From IMG/VR virus record IMGVR_UViG_3300035670_001421, positions 1-20,977 of that record: a DNA stretch of 20,977 bases. One strand, 5' to 3'. The notes beneath the pieces were generated by a model that was given only the letters and a program-made list of their open reading frames with translations, was not told where the DNA came from and ran no database searches. The position numbers were made by a program, and so were the translations under genes. Position 1 is the stretch's first letter; each line of letters begins with the position of its first letter. Positions 6,692 to 14,412 of the stretch are shown here, piece after piece. This stretch comes from a virus.

Positions 6692-7539
6692 AGCTTGAGC
6701 AGCCACGCGCGGTAGCGCATGGCGATGGTGTCCAGCGACGGCGCCGCGGCGCGCAGCCAGCGCGCCACGCGCACGCGCTCGGCGTGCGGCGTCAGCGCAT
6801 CGAAGGCTTTGGCCAGCTCTTTCGGCGTGTCGGCCCATTTCTCGGCGCCGCCGATGGCCAGCTCCACGTAGCCGGCCTCGCGGTTGCAGATCAGCGGCGT
6901 GCCGGTGGCCTGGGCGTTGGCCTGCTTGACGTTGGATTTCCAGGCGCGGGCGGGGTAGCCGGTGGCGTCGCGCAGCGCCAGGGCGATGTCGACCTCGCCC
7001 AGCTCGGGCGGGTTGACCACGAAGCGCCAGCCGCGCGCGCGGCACTGCTCGGTGATCGTCTTGCGCCACTCGCGGATGTATTGCTCTCCCCCCTGGTAGC
7101 CAACCACCTGCACCTGCTCGCGGATCGGGTTGCGGGGCTGCAGCGGCCGCGCGTGGTGCGGCAGGTGCAGCACCGGCGCGGCGGTCATGAGCTGCAGGTC
7201 CAGCGCCATGTGGGCGGTGGCCGCCACCACCGCCGCGGGCTTGATGCGCGCCAGCTGCTGGCGCATCCAGGCCAGCGCCAGGTCCGCCGACCAGTGGTTG
7301 CCCTCGGGCTGCGGCCAGGCGTCCACCACGTCCCACACCAGCGGCACGCCGGCGGCATGGATGCGGGCCAGCAGCGCGTCCGGGATGCGCTTGACGACCA
7401 CCACCGCGTCGTACGCGGCCACGTCGTGCGCGTCCACCTGCACAGTGGCGCCGATGGCGCGGCCGAGCTGCACGCCGCGGATCTGCCAGCTGCCGCTGGT
7501 GCCGCGGCCGGTGATGAGGATGCGCTCAGCCGAGGGCAT
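6658..7539 (-). CDS. Putative GT4-like glycosyltransferase (293 aa)
   Basis: A 293-residue protein with the look of a small GT-B glycosyltransferase. The N-terminal half starts ILITGRGTSGSWQIRGVQLG, like the acceptor-side loop of GT4 enzymes, and includes strands VPLVWDVVDAWP and AAVVAATAHMALDL. The C-terminal half has VVGYQGGEQYIREWR and the block KSNVKQANAQATGTPLICNR (residues 201-220), which matches the donor-binding 'KxNVKxxxAxAxGxPvi' pattern of GT4 proteins. It overlaps its upstream neighbour by 14 bases and its downstream neighbour by 34 bases, so expression is surely linked. The protein is shorter than typical GT4 enzymes. Substrate and acceptor are unknown. Confidence 0.65.
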   Translation of the reverse strand: MPSAERILITGRGTSGSWQIRGVQLGRAIGATVQVDAHDVAAYDAVVVVKRIPDALLARIHAAGVPLVWDVVDAWPQPEGNHWSADLALAWMRQQLARIKPAAVVAATAHMALDLQLMTAAPVLHLPHHARPLQPRNPIREQVQVVGYQGGEQYIREWRKTITEQCRARGWRFVVNPPELGEVDIALALRDATGYPARAWKSNVKQANAQATGTPLICNREAGYVELAIGGAEKWADTPKELAKAFDALTPHAERVRVARWLRAAAPSLDTIAMRYRAWLLKLCETSNQAATC

Positions 7540-8287
7540 GGCGGATCGGCTCCCCGGTTCTGATCTCGTCCAGCGTCCACATGGCCCAGGCCACGCGGCG
7601 GAAGACCTCGAGCCGGCAGTCGTCGCTGCGCAGCGGCTCGGCGCGGCCCCAGTGCGACAGCGGCTGCGCCGCGGCAGCGCCGAAAAACTGCGGATGCTCG
7701 TGCCACACCGGCACGCCCATGGCCAGCGCCTGCACCGCGGCGCTGCTGCTCCAGGTGACCACCGCCGATGCGTGCTGCAGATCCTGCTCGAGCGGGATGC
7801 CCGGGGTCAGCCCGGGGTGCTGCCGGATGCGGCCGCCGATGCGCGCGCGCACGTTCTCGGCCCAGCCGTCAGGGCTGCGCACCCCCGGCGAGCCGATGCC
7901 GCGCTGCGCCAGGATCACGGTGTCGGCGCCGCCGCTGCGCCACGGCGCCAGCGGCACCTGCCAATCGTCCCAGCGCGCGCTGCCGCCGTAGTGCACGATG
8001 CCGCCGCTCAGCGCCACTTCGTCGCGCGCCAAGGAAAACCACTCGCCGCCGCGCCAGGTCTTGCCGAGCAGGCCGTTTTCGGCCACCAGCACGCGCGCGC
8101 CGGCGGCCTTCCAACGGCGCAGCTCGTCTCCGGCGTGGCCGTAGGTGTTCCAGATGACCAGCACGTCGTCGCGCGCAGGGCTGCGCACGGCGTCGTAAAG
8201 CTCGAAGCCGGCGGCGCGCAGGCCGGCGTCGAAGCACTCGCGCCGGTAATGCGTGGCGCGCCTCAGCAGGTTGCAGGCTCGCGGCAT
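7526..8287 (-). CDS. Putative polysaccharide-type glycosyltransferase (253 aa)
   Basis: A 253-residue protein with a two-domain, Rossmann-like layout. It has DVLVIWNTYG at residues 41-50, ARVLVAENGLLG at about 64-75, TVILAQRGIGSPG at about 123-135, a short IRQHPG at 154-159, and VVTWSSSAAVQALAMGVPV at 176-194. The last two resemble the RxHP and 'sSs.a..al..GvPv' motifs of surface polysaccharide and polyol-phosphate transferases. It overlaps the DUF115-like gene upstream by 25 bases and the GT4-like gene downstream by 14. I infer a sugar or polyol-phosphate transferase; a catalytically inactive sugar-binding protein cannot be excluded. Confidence 0.58.
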   Translation of the reverse strand: MPRACNLLRRATHYRRECFDAGLRAAGFELYDAVRSPARDDVLVIWNTYGHAGDELRRWKAAGARVLVAENGLLGKTWRGGEWFSLARDEVALSGGIVHYGGSARWDDWQVPLAPWRSGGADTVILAQRGIGSPGVRSPDGWAENVRARIGGRIRQHPGLTPGIPLEQDLQHASAVVTWSSSAAVQALAMGVPVWHEHPQFFGAAAAQPLSHWGRAEPLRSDDCRLEVFRRVAWAMWTLDEIRTGEPIRHALG

Positions 8288-8916
8288 AGTTCGGTTTCGA
8301 GAGTGGAGCGGCGGAAGCAGGTGAGCGCGCTGCCCGGCGTGACGTTGACCACGTCCACGCCCAGCCGCTCGAGCTCGGGCGCGAGCGTGGCGAAGCGCTG
8401 GCGCCAGCGTTCGAACAGCGCGGGGCCGGTTTCGCGCAGGCCGTAGGGGTGCGGGCCGTGCCAGTGGCAGGCGCCCGGCTGCGGCTGCATGTCAAGCCCG
8501 CAGAGCAGGATGCGGGCTGCGCCCAGGTGCACCGCGAGGTGCACGGCCTGGTAGGCGCTGTTGCCGCCGCTGCGCAGCGCGGTGGGGTCGGGGTCGAAAC
8601 CGGCCACGCCGCTGTTTCGCAGCTGGCGCACGCCGGGCACCTGGCTGACGCTGTAGCGCAGGCCGCTGTACGCTCGCAGCACGTCGGCATTGCTGGGGTG
8701 GTTCCACCAGTCGGCATCGGCGGCGTAGAGCACGTCGGCCCAGGGGGCCAGCTGCACGGTGGTGTTGACGGCGATGCTGCGCACGCCGGCGCGGCGCACG
8801 GCGGCGGCCACGTCGGCGGACATGCTGGGGCCGCTGGCCAGCACGGCGATGGTGGCGCCCGGCCACAGGCGTGGCACCGGCGCGAAGCGCGTCGGGTGGG
8901 TGGTGGTGCTGGTCAT
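8263..8916 (-). CDS. DUF115 / MptE-like Rossmann protein, phage type
   Basis: A 217-residue protein with the core of the DUF115 (MptE-like, Maf-like) fold. The glycine loop AVLASGPSM is at residues 24-32, IAVNTTVQLAPWADVLYAAD at 48-67, with DADWW at 67-71, and GGNSAYQAVHLAVHLGAA plus RILLCGLDM at 118-143. In cellular relatives this fold occurs in 6-hydroxymethylpterin diphosphokinase and in Maf flagellin glycosyltransferases; phage versions are common and uncharacterised. Being at the head of a run of glycosyltransferase-like genes favours a role with nucleotide sugars, but this is inference. The start is ATG at 8914-8916, 17 bases after the stop of the collagen-like gene; a longer frame running back to 10059 overlaps real genes and is rejected. 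Confidence 0.68.
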   Translation of the reverse strand: MTSTTTHPTRFAPVPRLWPGATIAVLASGPSMSADVAAAVRRAGVRSIAVNTTVQLAPWADVLYAADADWWNHPSNADVLRAYSGLRYSVSQVPGVRQLRNSGVAGFDPDPTALRSGGNSAYQAVHLAVHLGAARILLCGLDMQPQPGACHWHGPHPYGLRETGPALFERWRQRFATLAPELERLGVDVVNVTPGSALTCFRRSTLETELCREPATC

Positions 8917-8933
8917 GACCGTGCCGGGGGGGA

Positions 8934-9740
8934 TCACCACTTGCCGCCGTCCGGGCCCATCTGCGTCAGGTCGCGGCCGGCGCGGCCTTCGGCGCCGCGC
9001 TCGCCTTTCTCGCCGCGCAGGCCGTCGCGGCCGTCGGTGCCTTTCTTGGCGGCCAGCACCCAGCCGGTGTCGGCGCCGCCTGGGGCGCCGGTCTGCTGGT
9101 CGGCGGTCAGCACCCAGAGCGAGCCGCCGCGTGTGGTGGTGTCGCCCTTGGCGTAGGCGTCGCCCTCGCGCCAGACGCCGCGGTAAATCATGGCGGGCAC
9201 CTGCAGCGTCTTGGTGACGGTGGCGCCGCCGGTGTAGCGCAGCTGAATCTGCAGGGTGCGCATGTCGTTTTCGATGGCCAGATCGGCTGCATCCAGGCCC
9301 CGCACCACCACGCGCCAGCCGGCCTGCTCGAGCGCGCCGCCGGCGTTGAGCGGGTCGGTGGCACGCACGGAATTGACGATGCCCCCCTCGTGGCAGGCGT
9401 AGGTGCCGCGGGCGTAACTGCGCTGGGGCTCGATGGCGTCCAGGATCTGCACGGCCAGCGCGTCGCGGCCGGGCTCGCCGTCGCGGCCAGGCATGCCGTC
9501 GCGGCCATCGCGGCCAGGATCTCCTGGCGGGCCAGGTTCGCCGGCGGGGCCTGCGGCACCGTCGCGGCCAGGCGGTCCCGGCTCGCCAGCCGGGCCGGCC
9601 ACGGATTTTTGCTCGGCCAGCTGTTGCGCCTGTTGGCGCAGTTTGTCCAGCTCGCTGCGCAGCGGCGCAATGGCGCGTTGCACATGCTGCTGCAGCATGC
9701 AGATGATCTGTTGCGTCAGCTCGGCGGTCTTGGTGTTCAT
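8934..9740 (-). CDS. Collagen-like fibre protein with carbohydrate-binding-like domain
   Basis: A 268-residue modular protein. Residues 1-46 form a Gln/Leu-rich coiled coil. Residues 49-93 are 15 uninterrupted Gly-X-Y triplets, rich in GPP, GEP and GRD. Residues about 98-233 form a beta-rich domain whose YRGVWREGDAYAKGDTTT and GGSLWVL (186-211) resemble the 'Y..GxxV..xGxxW' core of small chitin-binding modules. A second Gly-X-Y run of eight triplets lies at about 234-257, before a short tail. Coiled coil plus Gly-X-Y repeats points to a homotrimeric fibre or whisker on the virion, perhaps with sugar-binding tips. It lies just before the glycan-type genes, so it is a candidate substrate for them. 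No clear Shine-Dalgarno sequence is seen. Confidence 0.82.
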   Translation of the reverse strand: MNTKTAELTQQIICMLQQHVQRAIAPLRSELDKLRQQAQQLAEQKSVAGPAGEPGPPGRDGAAGPAGEPGPPGDPGRDGRDGMPGRDGEPGRDALAVQILDAIEPQRSYARGTYACHEGGIVNSVRATDPLNAGGALEQAGWRVVVRGLDAADLAIENDMRTLQIQLRYTGGATVTKTLQVPAMIYRGVWREGDAYAKGDTTTRGGSLWVLTADQQTGAPGGADTGWVLAAKKGTDGRDGLRGEKGERGAEGRAGRDLTQMGPDGGKW

Positions 9741-9752
9741 GCTTTGACGGGG

Positions 9753-10148
9753 TCAGTTGTTGAGCGCACCGCTGAGCACCGCGGCCACCAGCGCCAGAAT
9801 GAGGTCGTTGTCGCGCTGCACCTTGTCGCGCAGTTCGCGGTCGCGCCCGGTCCACAAGCCGCCGCCGTGCACAGGCGGTTGCTGCGGCTGCGGTGGCACG
9901 GCAATGCCGGCCGCAGCACCGCCAGCCCAAAACGCCAGCAGCGAAGCGACGCCACCCTGTTCGACCAGCGGTTCCGATGCGCCGGCGCCGCCGATCCACG
10001 GCGCGAGCAGACCGCGGACTGAACCTTGTTCGGTCTTGGCGCCGGCGCCGCCAATCCATGGCGCCAGCAGGCTGTTGACGGCACGCTGTTCCGTCTTGGC
10101 GCCAGCGCCGCCAATCCAGAACGCCAGCAGGCCGTGAGCGCCGGCCAT
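9753..10148 (-). CDS. Small protein with LLAxWIGGAGA repeats
   Basis: A 131-residue protein of unknown function with four copies of a Trp-containing repeat. LLA(F/P)W(I/A)GGA begins at residues 7, 27, 47 and 70, so the first two repeat lengths are 20 residues and the third is 23. A Pro/Gln-rich linker (about 84-97) follows, then a polar helix and a hydrophobic end LILALVAAVLSGALN near residues 116-130. The repeats are also visible as a 60-base DNA period. I recall similar short Trp/Gly-rich repeats in phage tail regions but know no function. A membrane-active, chaperone-like or fibre-attachment role are all possible. An overlapping frame at 9737-10168 codes no sensible protein. Confidence 0.72.
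   Translation of the reverse strand: MAGAHGLLAFWIGGAGAKTEQRAVNSLLAPWIGGAGAKTEQGSVRGLLAPWIGGAGASEPLVEQGGVASLLAFWAGGAAAGIAVPPQPQQPPVHGGGLWTGRDRELRDKVQRDNDLILALVAAVLSGALNN
9961..10140 (-). repeat. 60-bp tandem repeat, three units
   Basis: Three consecutive 60-base units (9961-10020, 10021-10080, 10081-10140) share a 32-base core at offset 19-50. Comparing cores by eye, unit 1 matches unit 2 at 29 of 32 bases and unit 2 matches unit 3 at 28 of 32. A fourth, degenerate copy ends at 9941, spaced 69 bases from the next. The repeats encode the LLAxWIGGAGA protein motif and imply recent duplication of a 20-residue unit. Confidence 0.85.
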
Positions 10149-10154
10149 GATGTG

Positions 10155-11891
10155 TTACGCCGGGTCATTGCCGGTGACCGGATCAGCGCCAGCGGTGGTC
10201 GAAACGGTGGCCGTCCATGCTTCCGTTGCGTCGTCTTCTTTGGTCACCGTCAGCGTGGTGCCCGCAATCGACCACTTGTTGCGGATGAATCGCAGCGCGT
10301 TGAGCGGGCTGCGGGCGTTGGTGTCGCTGACGGCACTCATGTCGCGGTTCAGCAGGGCGTCTGCGTTTTCCGTGGCGGTGGGGATGTCGCCCAGCGCGGC
10401 GGCCAGTTCGGCGTTGGTCGGTACGTCGTCCACGCTGGTCTGGCTGGCGCGGGAATCCAGGATCAAGTCCAGTCGGCCTCCGTTTGCCCAGTCTGTCTGC
10501 AGCTCGTTGGTGTCTGCCACGATGGCGTCGACAATGCCGTCGATGGTGGTGACGCTGGCCTGGGACGCCAGCGCCGTCAGCCCTGCGCCGGCGGCGCCGA
10601 TTTCGGCGGTGTCCACCAGGATGGCATCGACCACCGTGTCGATGGTTGACAGTTGCGTGTCGAGGTTGGCCGATGCCAACCCCACAGCAGCACGCACGCC
10701 CGCGGCGTCCAGGCCGCTGACGCTGCTCACGGCCACGTCCAGGTAATCGCCAACGATCTTTCCGGCAGTCCCGGCACCGTAGGCCCCGGGCAGCAGCGTT
10801 GACCACGGATCACCGGCCGATCCAGCGGCGTTGAGCGCGGCGCCTGTGCTACCGGCGGTGAGGTGGCCGGAGATCGCTTCGTCCCACACCGCGTCGGCAA
10901 TGCCTGCCGCGGTCGGCATCGCTGCAGTATCGGCCAGGATCGAGGTGATGTCACCCTGAGCGGTCGCCAGTGCGGCAGCCGTCGCAAGCCCGGACTGCAA
11001 TTCGGTCGTCAGGTCTGCCGCGGCCGCTGCCGCCGTCATGACGTTCGCCGCCATGGCGCCGACGCTCGCATCGATACGCCCGCTGACAAGAGCGGCCGGG
11101 ATGCGACTCTGGATGTTCTGAGTGTCGGTTTCGATGGCGCCGGTTTGCGCCTTCAATGCCGCGACATCGGCCGAGACAGATGCGCCGGCCGGTGCGCCGA
11201 GGCGCGCGAAGGCGTCGCCGGTCTGCGGGGTATGGCCGACCACAGAGCCGACGCTGCCCGTCACGCTGCCCACGCTGCCGCTCAAATTGCCGGTAATGTT
11301 CGCCGTCTGGTTGCCGAGGCCGGTCGTCGCGGTGAGCGAATAGCCGGTCTTGCCGACGTTCCAGTCGCCTTTTCCGTTGAGGGCAGAGGCGGCAATGCCG
11401 GCCGCCGTCAGCCAGCCGGCCGGGATGCTTGGGAGGTTCGTCAGGTTTGTCGCCGTCGCTGTCGTCGTCACGGTCGGAATCACGGCGCTGGTATGCGTGA
11501 CAGGCGCCAGCAGCACGGTGCCAGCGGTTGCAGACGCCGATGTGACAACCGTAACCCCGGCCGGAATGCATCCCGTCTTACTAGCTTCCACGACAAAACT
11601 TGTGTAGTTCGTTTCCGCTTGTGTCGGCGTGTACCAGATGCCGCCTTTGGTGCTGTATGCAACGGTCCCGCCGGCTGCTGTTTCTGATCCGCCAAACGGC
11701 GTCACTGTCACTGCAACGCCTGACGTTTGCACAGCACCATCGCTGATCTGCAAAACGGAACCGACGTAAATACGATCTGGACTTGCTGCGTTGCGTGGAT
11801 ACATTTGGGCTCCAATGACATGCGATGCACGTCTCGCCAATATCGAAACTAAGGTTGTGCTTGCGGTGCCTGAAAATAAAAGCAGCAACAT
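10155..11891 (-). CDS. Repetitive fibre-like structural protein (578 aa)
   Basis: A long, low-complexity, Ala/Thr/Ser-rich protein of the tail fibre or appendage type. Residues about 40-120 look like an Ig-like beta domain, with YTPTQAETNYTSFVVEASKTG in two pieces near 87-107. Residues 198-219 carry short repeats of the type TGNLSGSVGSVTGSVGSV seen in many phage fibres. The middle has helical Ala-rich heptad-like sequence, including ADAVWDEAISGHLTAG (331-347), and the end has a small beta module around WSIAGTTLTVTKEDDATEAW. The start at 11891 (MLLLLF) is 12 bases after the upstream stop but has a weak ribosome site. The in-frame ATG at 11804 has GGAG five bases ahead and is a real alternative, which would drop 29 residues. 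Confidence 0.82.
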   Translation of the reverse strand: MLLLLFSGTASTTLVSILARRASHVIGAQMYPRNAASPDRIYVGSVLQISDGAVQTSGVAVTVTPFGGSETAAGGTVAYSTKGGIWYTPTQAETNYTSFVVEASKTGCIPAGVTVVTSASATAGTVLLAPVTHTSAVIPTVTTTATATNLTNLPSIPAGWLTAAGIAASALNGKGDWNVGKTGYSLTATTGLGNQTANITGNLSGSVGSVTGSVGSVVGHTPQTGDAFARLGAPAGASVSADVAALKAQTGAIETDTQNIQSRIPAALVSGRIDASVGAMAANVMTAAAAAADLTTELQSGLATAAALATAQGDITSILADTAAMPTAAGIADAVWDEAISGHLTAGSTGAALNAAGSAGDPWSTLLPGAYGAGTAGKIVGDYLDVAVSSVSGLDAAGVRAAVGLASANLDTQLSTIDTVVDAILVDTAEIGAAGAGLTALASQASVTTIDGIVDAIVADTNELQTDWANGGRLDLILDSRASQTSVDDVPTNAELAAALGDIPTATENADALLNRDMSAVSDTNARSPLNALRFIRNKWSIAGTTLTVTKEDDATEAWTATVSTTAGADPVTGNDPA

Positions 11892-11903
11892 TGTCGTCGC
11901 TCG

Positions 11904-12110
11904 TCAGCGTGTCCGAAGACCCATGCGTTCAAGCGCTTCTTGAGCTACTTCGCCTGGAGTAATGACGATTGCCTCATTGAGTAGTTTTTCCAACCCTGGC
12001 CGGCTTAACCGTTTGAACTTGGCAAAGATTGCATTGATGCGTTCCGTTGGCACTGGCCGTGTCTTGCTGGGATCAGCGGGGCGTTTACTTCTGTCTGCAG
12101 GTCGTGCCAT
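11904..12110 (-). CDS. Small hypothetical protein (68 aa)
   Basis: A 68-residue protein with a basic, Pro-rich N-terminus (ARPADRSKRPADPSKTRPVP) and a helical remainder with KFKRLSRPGLEKLLNEAI and EVAQEALERMG. I do not recognise a family. It starts by a TAATG one-base overlap with the stop codon of the 92-residue gene, which strongly suggests it is a translated, coupled gene. It lies between two fibre-type genes, so a fibre chaperone or connector is conceivable but unsupported. Confidence 0.72.
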   Translation of the reverse strand: MARPADRSKRPADPSKTRPVPTERINAIFAKFKRLSRPGLEKLLNEAIVITPGEVAQEALERMGLRTR

Positions 12111-12388
12111 TACGGTTCCTCCACGACATCAGGTTCCGGCTCTGGCGGCACAAATCCCATGTTCACGGCAGCATCCAGCATCCAACGTGGCATCCCGCCA
12201 GATTCGATGTATGCAACGTGTTCATTCGTGATTTCATCAAATGCCTTGACCCGCATGCAAAAGTCGGTTCCGACTGCAGCCGGGTCGTTGTTCTCGTTGG
12301 CGAGCCATGTGAAATACGCATTGGCATCCGCCGCGTCTTCCAGCAACACGATGATCGTGCCGATAACGGTGTCGGTGGGCGATTCCAT
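12110..12388 (-). CDS. Small hypothetical protein (92 aa)
   Basis: A 92-residue acidic protein without a recognised family. It contains TDTVIGTIIVLLEDAADANAYFTWLANEN near the start and RWMLDAAVNMGFVPPEPEPDVVEEP at the end. The gene starts through a TGATG one-base overlap with the stop of the 449-residue fibre gene and itself ends through a TAATG overlap, so it is in a coupled trio. Size and position directly behind a fibre gene fit a small fibre assembly factor, but this is position-based inference only. Codon use shares the lower GC of the surrounding segment. Confidence 0.72.
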   Translation of the reverse strand: MESPTDTVIGTIIVLLEDAADANAYFTWLANENNDPAAVGTDFCMRVKAFDEITNEHVAYIESGGMPRWMLDAAVNMGFVPPEPEPDVVEEP

Positions 12389-13737
12389 CAGTAGGCTTTT
12401 GCGGCTTCGTTAATCCAGGCTTCAACGACAGCGCGCTCGCTGGCGGTCAACGGAGTACCATACATCTCGATATATCGGCCAAGCCCACCATTAAACCAGC
12501 TACCGCCAGTGGACACATGTCGATAACCTATTGACGTCGCATCATTAGCGTAATTTCCTGTTCCCTGATCGCCGATGTCATGATCCCACGGCACTCGATT
12601 AGCGTGTATTGTCGCAACATCGCCGGCAATGCTGCCCTGCCCAATAATGACGCATGTGTTGGGGTTGTTCAGACTTGAAGCGATGGCGTCAGTTGCAGAC
12701 GTTCCTTTTGATGAAAAGGCCGCGCTTGACCCAAAGCTATTTGGTGCGGATATGTACCACGCCCCATTGTTGCTCGACAAAATTGGCGTGTGTTCTGCAA
12801 CTATCCGTAAGGCGTCAGTGGCATTGCGTCGGGATGCAACACCGACAGTTACGCAATTCAGCCCAGGATCAAATGCGTCCGTTTTTAGACCTTGCCCTGT
12901 TCCATTAAACAGCAACTCACGAAACCCTAAATCTGTGTAGGATTCCGCTGACACTATTTCTTGATAATCTGGCAGCAGCCGCGTCGAATGCTGCATAAAA
13001 CGGATGTCAGGAAGCGAAATTCCAACCGTTCCAGTAACCGTAGACGATGTGCCGATCCCGAACCGTGGCACTAGCGTTCCACCAGTCCCGGCTAAAGTTA
13101 GCACGACTTCTATTAACGAGTCTGCTGTCGGTACTGATGCGCTTGTTCCAACGGCTCCATTCACATACCAGGTTTCCGTTGCCCCCGACAATGCCTGATT
13201 CCACTGAATAAGTTGAGTTGCTGCAAGCCCATTGGCATTCGTATTTACATATACTCTTGCCTTGTAGATGCCGTATGGCTGCACAACCACAACTTGCTGT
13301 AAATATCTCCGACCCGCAGCAGCGGAGAAGGTCAGCACGCCGCCAGATAGGCTATCAATACTGCCGCCGTTGTTTCCGTTGGACCAGCTTGTTGGGGCCG
13401 TTCCTGGGCTGCCAGCTACGGCTCCAGCAAACGGCGTATTTAACAGCATGTTGACTTTGCCGCTAAGTTGCGGTCTAGCAGTACTGTCATTTGGCGACTT
13501 TGCGTGATAGCCGCCGCCTGAAATGTCCTCAAGGCGCCCGACAAACTGCCCCGTACCGTTGCCCGGAGTGTCCAAATTTGTCGACCCGGCCGCCGTGGTG
13601 AACATTGTCTCCAGCCGTGTTAGATCATACTGCGGCCCAACTCTACCGGCGGCATACAGACGCGCTATCTGCTTCTCCAGCGAGACATCGCTAGTTATTG
13701 CCGCAACGGCCGGTTTGGTCAATGCCAGCGCAAACAT
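12388..13737 (-). CDS. Putative tail fibre / receptor-type protein (449 aa)
   Basis: A 449-residue protein with the character of a phage appendage. Residues about 20-75 (SLEKQIARLYAAGRVGPQYDLTRLETMFTTAAG in part) look like the conserved attachment segment seen in many prophage fibre proteins. Residues about 95-245 form a beta-rich carbohydrate-binding-like module (WYVNGAVG, IEVVLTLAG). Residues about 260-449 look like a concanavalin/LamG-type jelly roll, with FRELLFNGTGQGL, a SSNNGAWYISAPN segment, and the closing GGLGRYIEMYGTPLTASE plus EAWINEAAKAY. Such domains typically bind glycans at the cell surface. The start is 3 bases after the upstream stop. GC is clearly lower than in the head genes, suggesting this gene came from elsewhere. 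Confidence 0.75.
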   Translation of the reverse strand: MFALALTKPAVAAITSDVSLEKQIARLYAAGRVGPQYDLTRLETMFTTAAGSTNLDTPGNGTGQFVGRLEDISGGGYHAKSPNDSTARPQLSGKVNMLLNTPFAGAVAGSPGTAPTSWSNGNNGGSIDSLSGGVLTFSAAAGRRYLQQVVVVQPYGIYKARVYVNTNANGLAATQLIQWNQALSGATETWYVNGAVGTSASVPTADSLIEVVLTLAGTGGTLVPRFGIGTSSTVTGTVGISLPDIRFMQHSTRLLPDYQEIVSAESYTDLGFRELLFNGTGQGLKTDAFDPGLNCVTVGVASRRNATDALRIVAEHTPILSSNNGAWYISAPNSFGSSAAFSSKGTSATDAIASSLNNPNTCVIIGQGSIAGDVATIHANRVPWDHDIGDQGTGNYANDATSIGYRHVSTGGSWFNGGLGRYIEMYGTPLTASERAVVEAWINEAAKAY

Positions 13738-13740
13738 GCT

Positions 13741-14382
13741 TCAGTTCTGCAAAACGTCTGCCGTGATGGTAAAGACTTCAGCGCTTGCCGGCGTGTAAGC
13801 CGAGCGCGCTTCGATCAACGCAAACACGTCTGTTCCCGATTCGAGCTTGATCGTCTGTTCGCTACCGTAAAGCGGAACACCGAAGCCGGCCGCGCCGTCA
13901 GTGAACGCACGGTCAACGATGACATCCCATGCGCCAAGGTAATCTGCAACACCAGACACGCTGAAGGCACCGTTGTCGCCGTTTGTAACCGTTGAAGGAT
14001 CGGCGCGGAACAAATGCACGCGAAAGCTGGCATTGGTGACGCTTGTGCCTGACTTGTGCAGCTTCAACCGCCTCAGCATGGCCGATCCAGCAGCCACTCG
14101 CGCAATCGTCAGTGTCATAGCGACTACGCTGCCGGCAGTCGTCGAGTTGGCGACAAGATCGCCAGAAGCATATGCTGTAGTGTCAGATGGACGTGTGAAG
14201 TTTGCAGTCGGGTTGGCGACGTAGCCTCCTGCAACGGTTGGCAGCGGGTTGGCTCCTGATACGTCGCCGTCGTTTGTGCCATCGGCCCCGTGGACTAGCT
14301 TGATGCGTTGATACAAAGCGCTGCCAATTTCATCAGCGGCGACGACCGCACCCGTGCCGGGTAAAGTTACGTTGTCTGCCAT
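13741..14382 (-). CDS. Putative virion structural protein, MADNVxLPGTG type (213 aa)
   Basis: A 213-residue protein starting MADNVTLPGTGAVVAADEI, then YQRIKLVHGADG, a beginning I recognise from structural proteins encoded in many tailed phages and thought to be virion or baseplate components. The rest is beta-rich, with repeated short strands (VVAMTLTIARVAAG, RRLKLHKSGTSV, SFRVHLFRADPS) and an end FTITADVLQN; the fold may be jelly-roll or Ig-like, as in decoration proteins. AGGA seven bases before the ATG at 14382 supports the start. Copy number and place in the virion are unknown; next to fibre genes it could be an appendage base. Confidence 0.68.
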   Translation of the reverse strand: MADNVTLPGTGAVVAADEIGSALYQRIKLVHGADGTNDGDVSGANPLPTVAGGYVANPTANFTRPSDTTAYASGDLVANSTTAGSVVAMTLTIARVAAGSAMLRRLKLHKSGTSVTNASFRVHLFRADPSTVTNGDNGAFSVSGVADYLGAWDVIVDRAFTDGAAGFGVPLYGSEQTIKLESGTDVFALIEARSAYTPASAEVFTITADVLQN

Positions 14383-14412
14383 TGCGTATTCCTAATTTAC
14401 TTTATAGATCAA

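Noticed and set aside
8917-10059. N-terminal extension of the DUF115-like frame to 10059
   Set aside because: It is the wrong frame of the collagen-like and repeat protein genes; the translation is Arg-rich noise, and the ATG at 8916 fits the gene spacing.
9961-10140. Direct repeats as a CRISPR array or iteron origin
   Set aside because: The repeats are in frame, 60 bases long, imperfect and encode protein; spacers are not unique.
9737-10168. Alternative 143-codon minus frame over the LLAxWIGGAGA gene
   Set aside because: Starts inside the upstream gene and ends inside the downstream one; repeats make sense only in the other frame.
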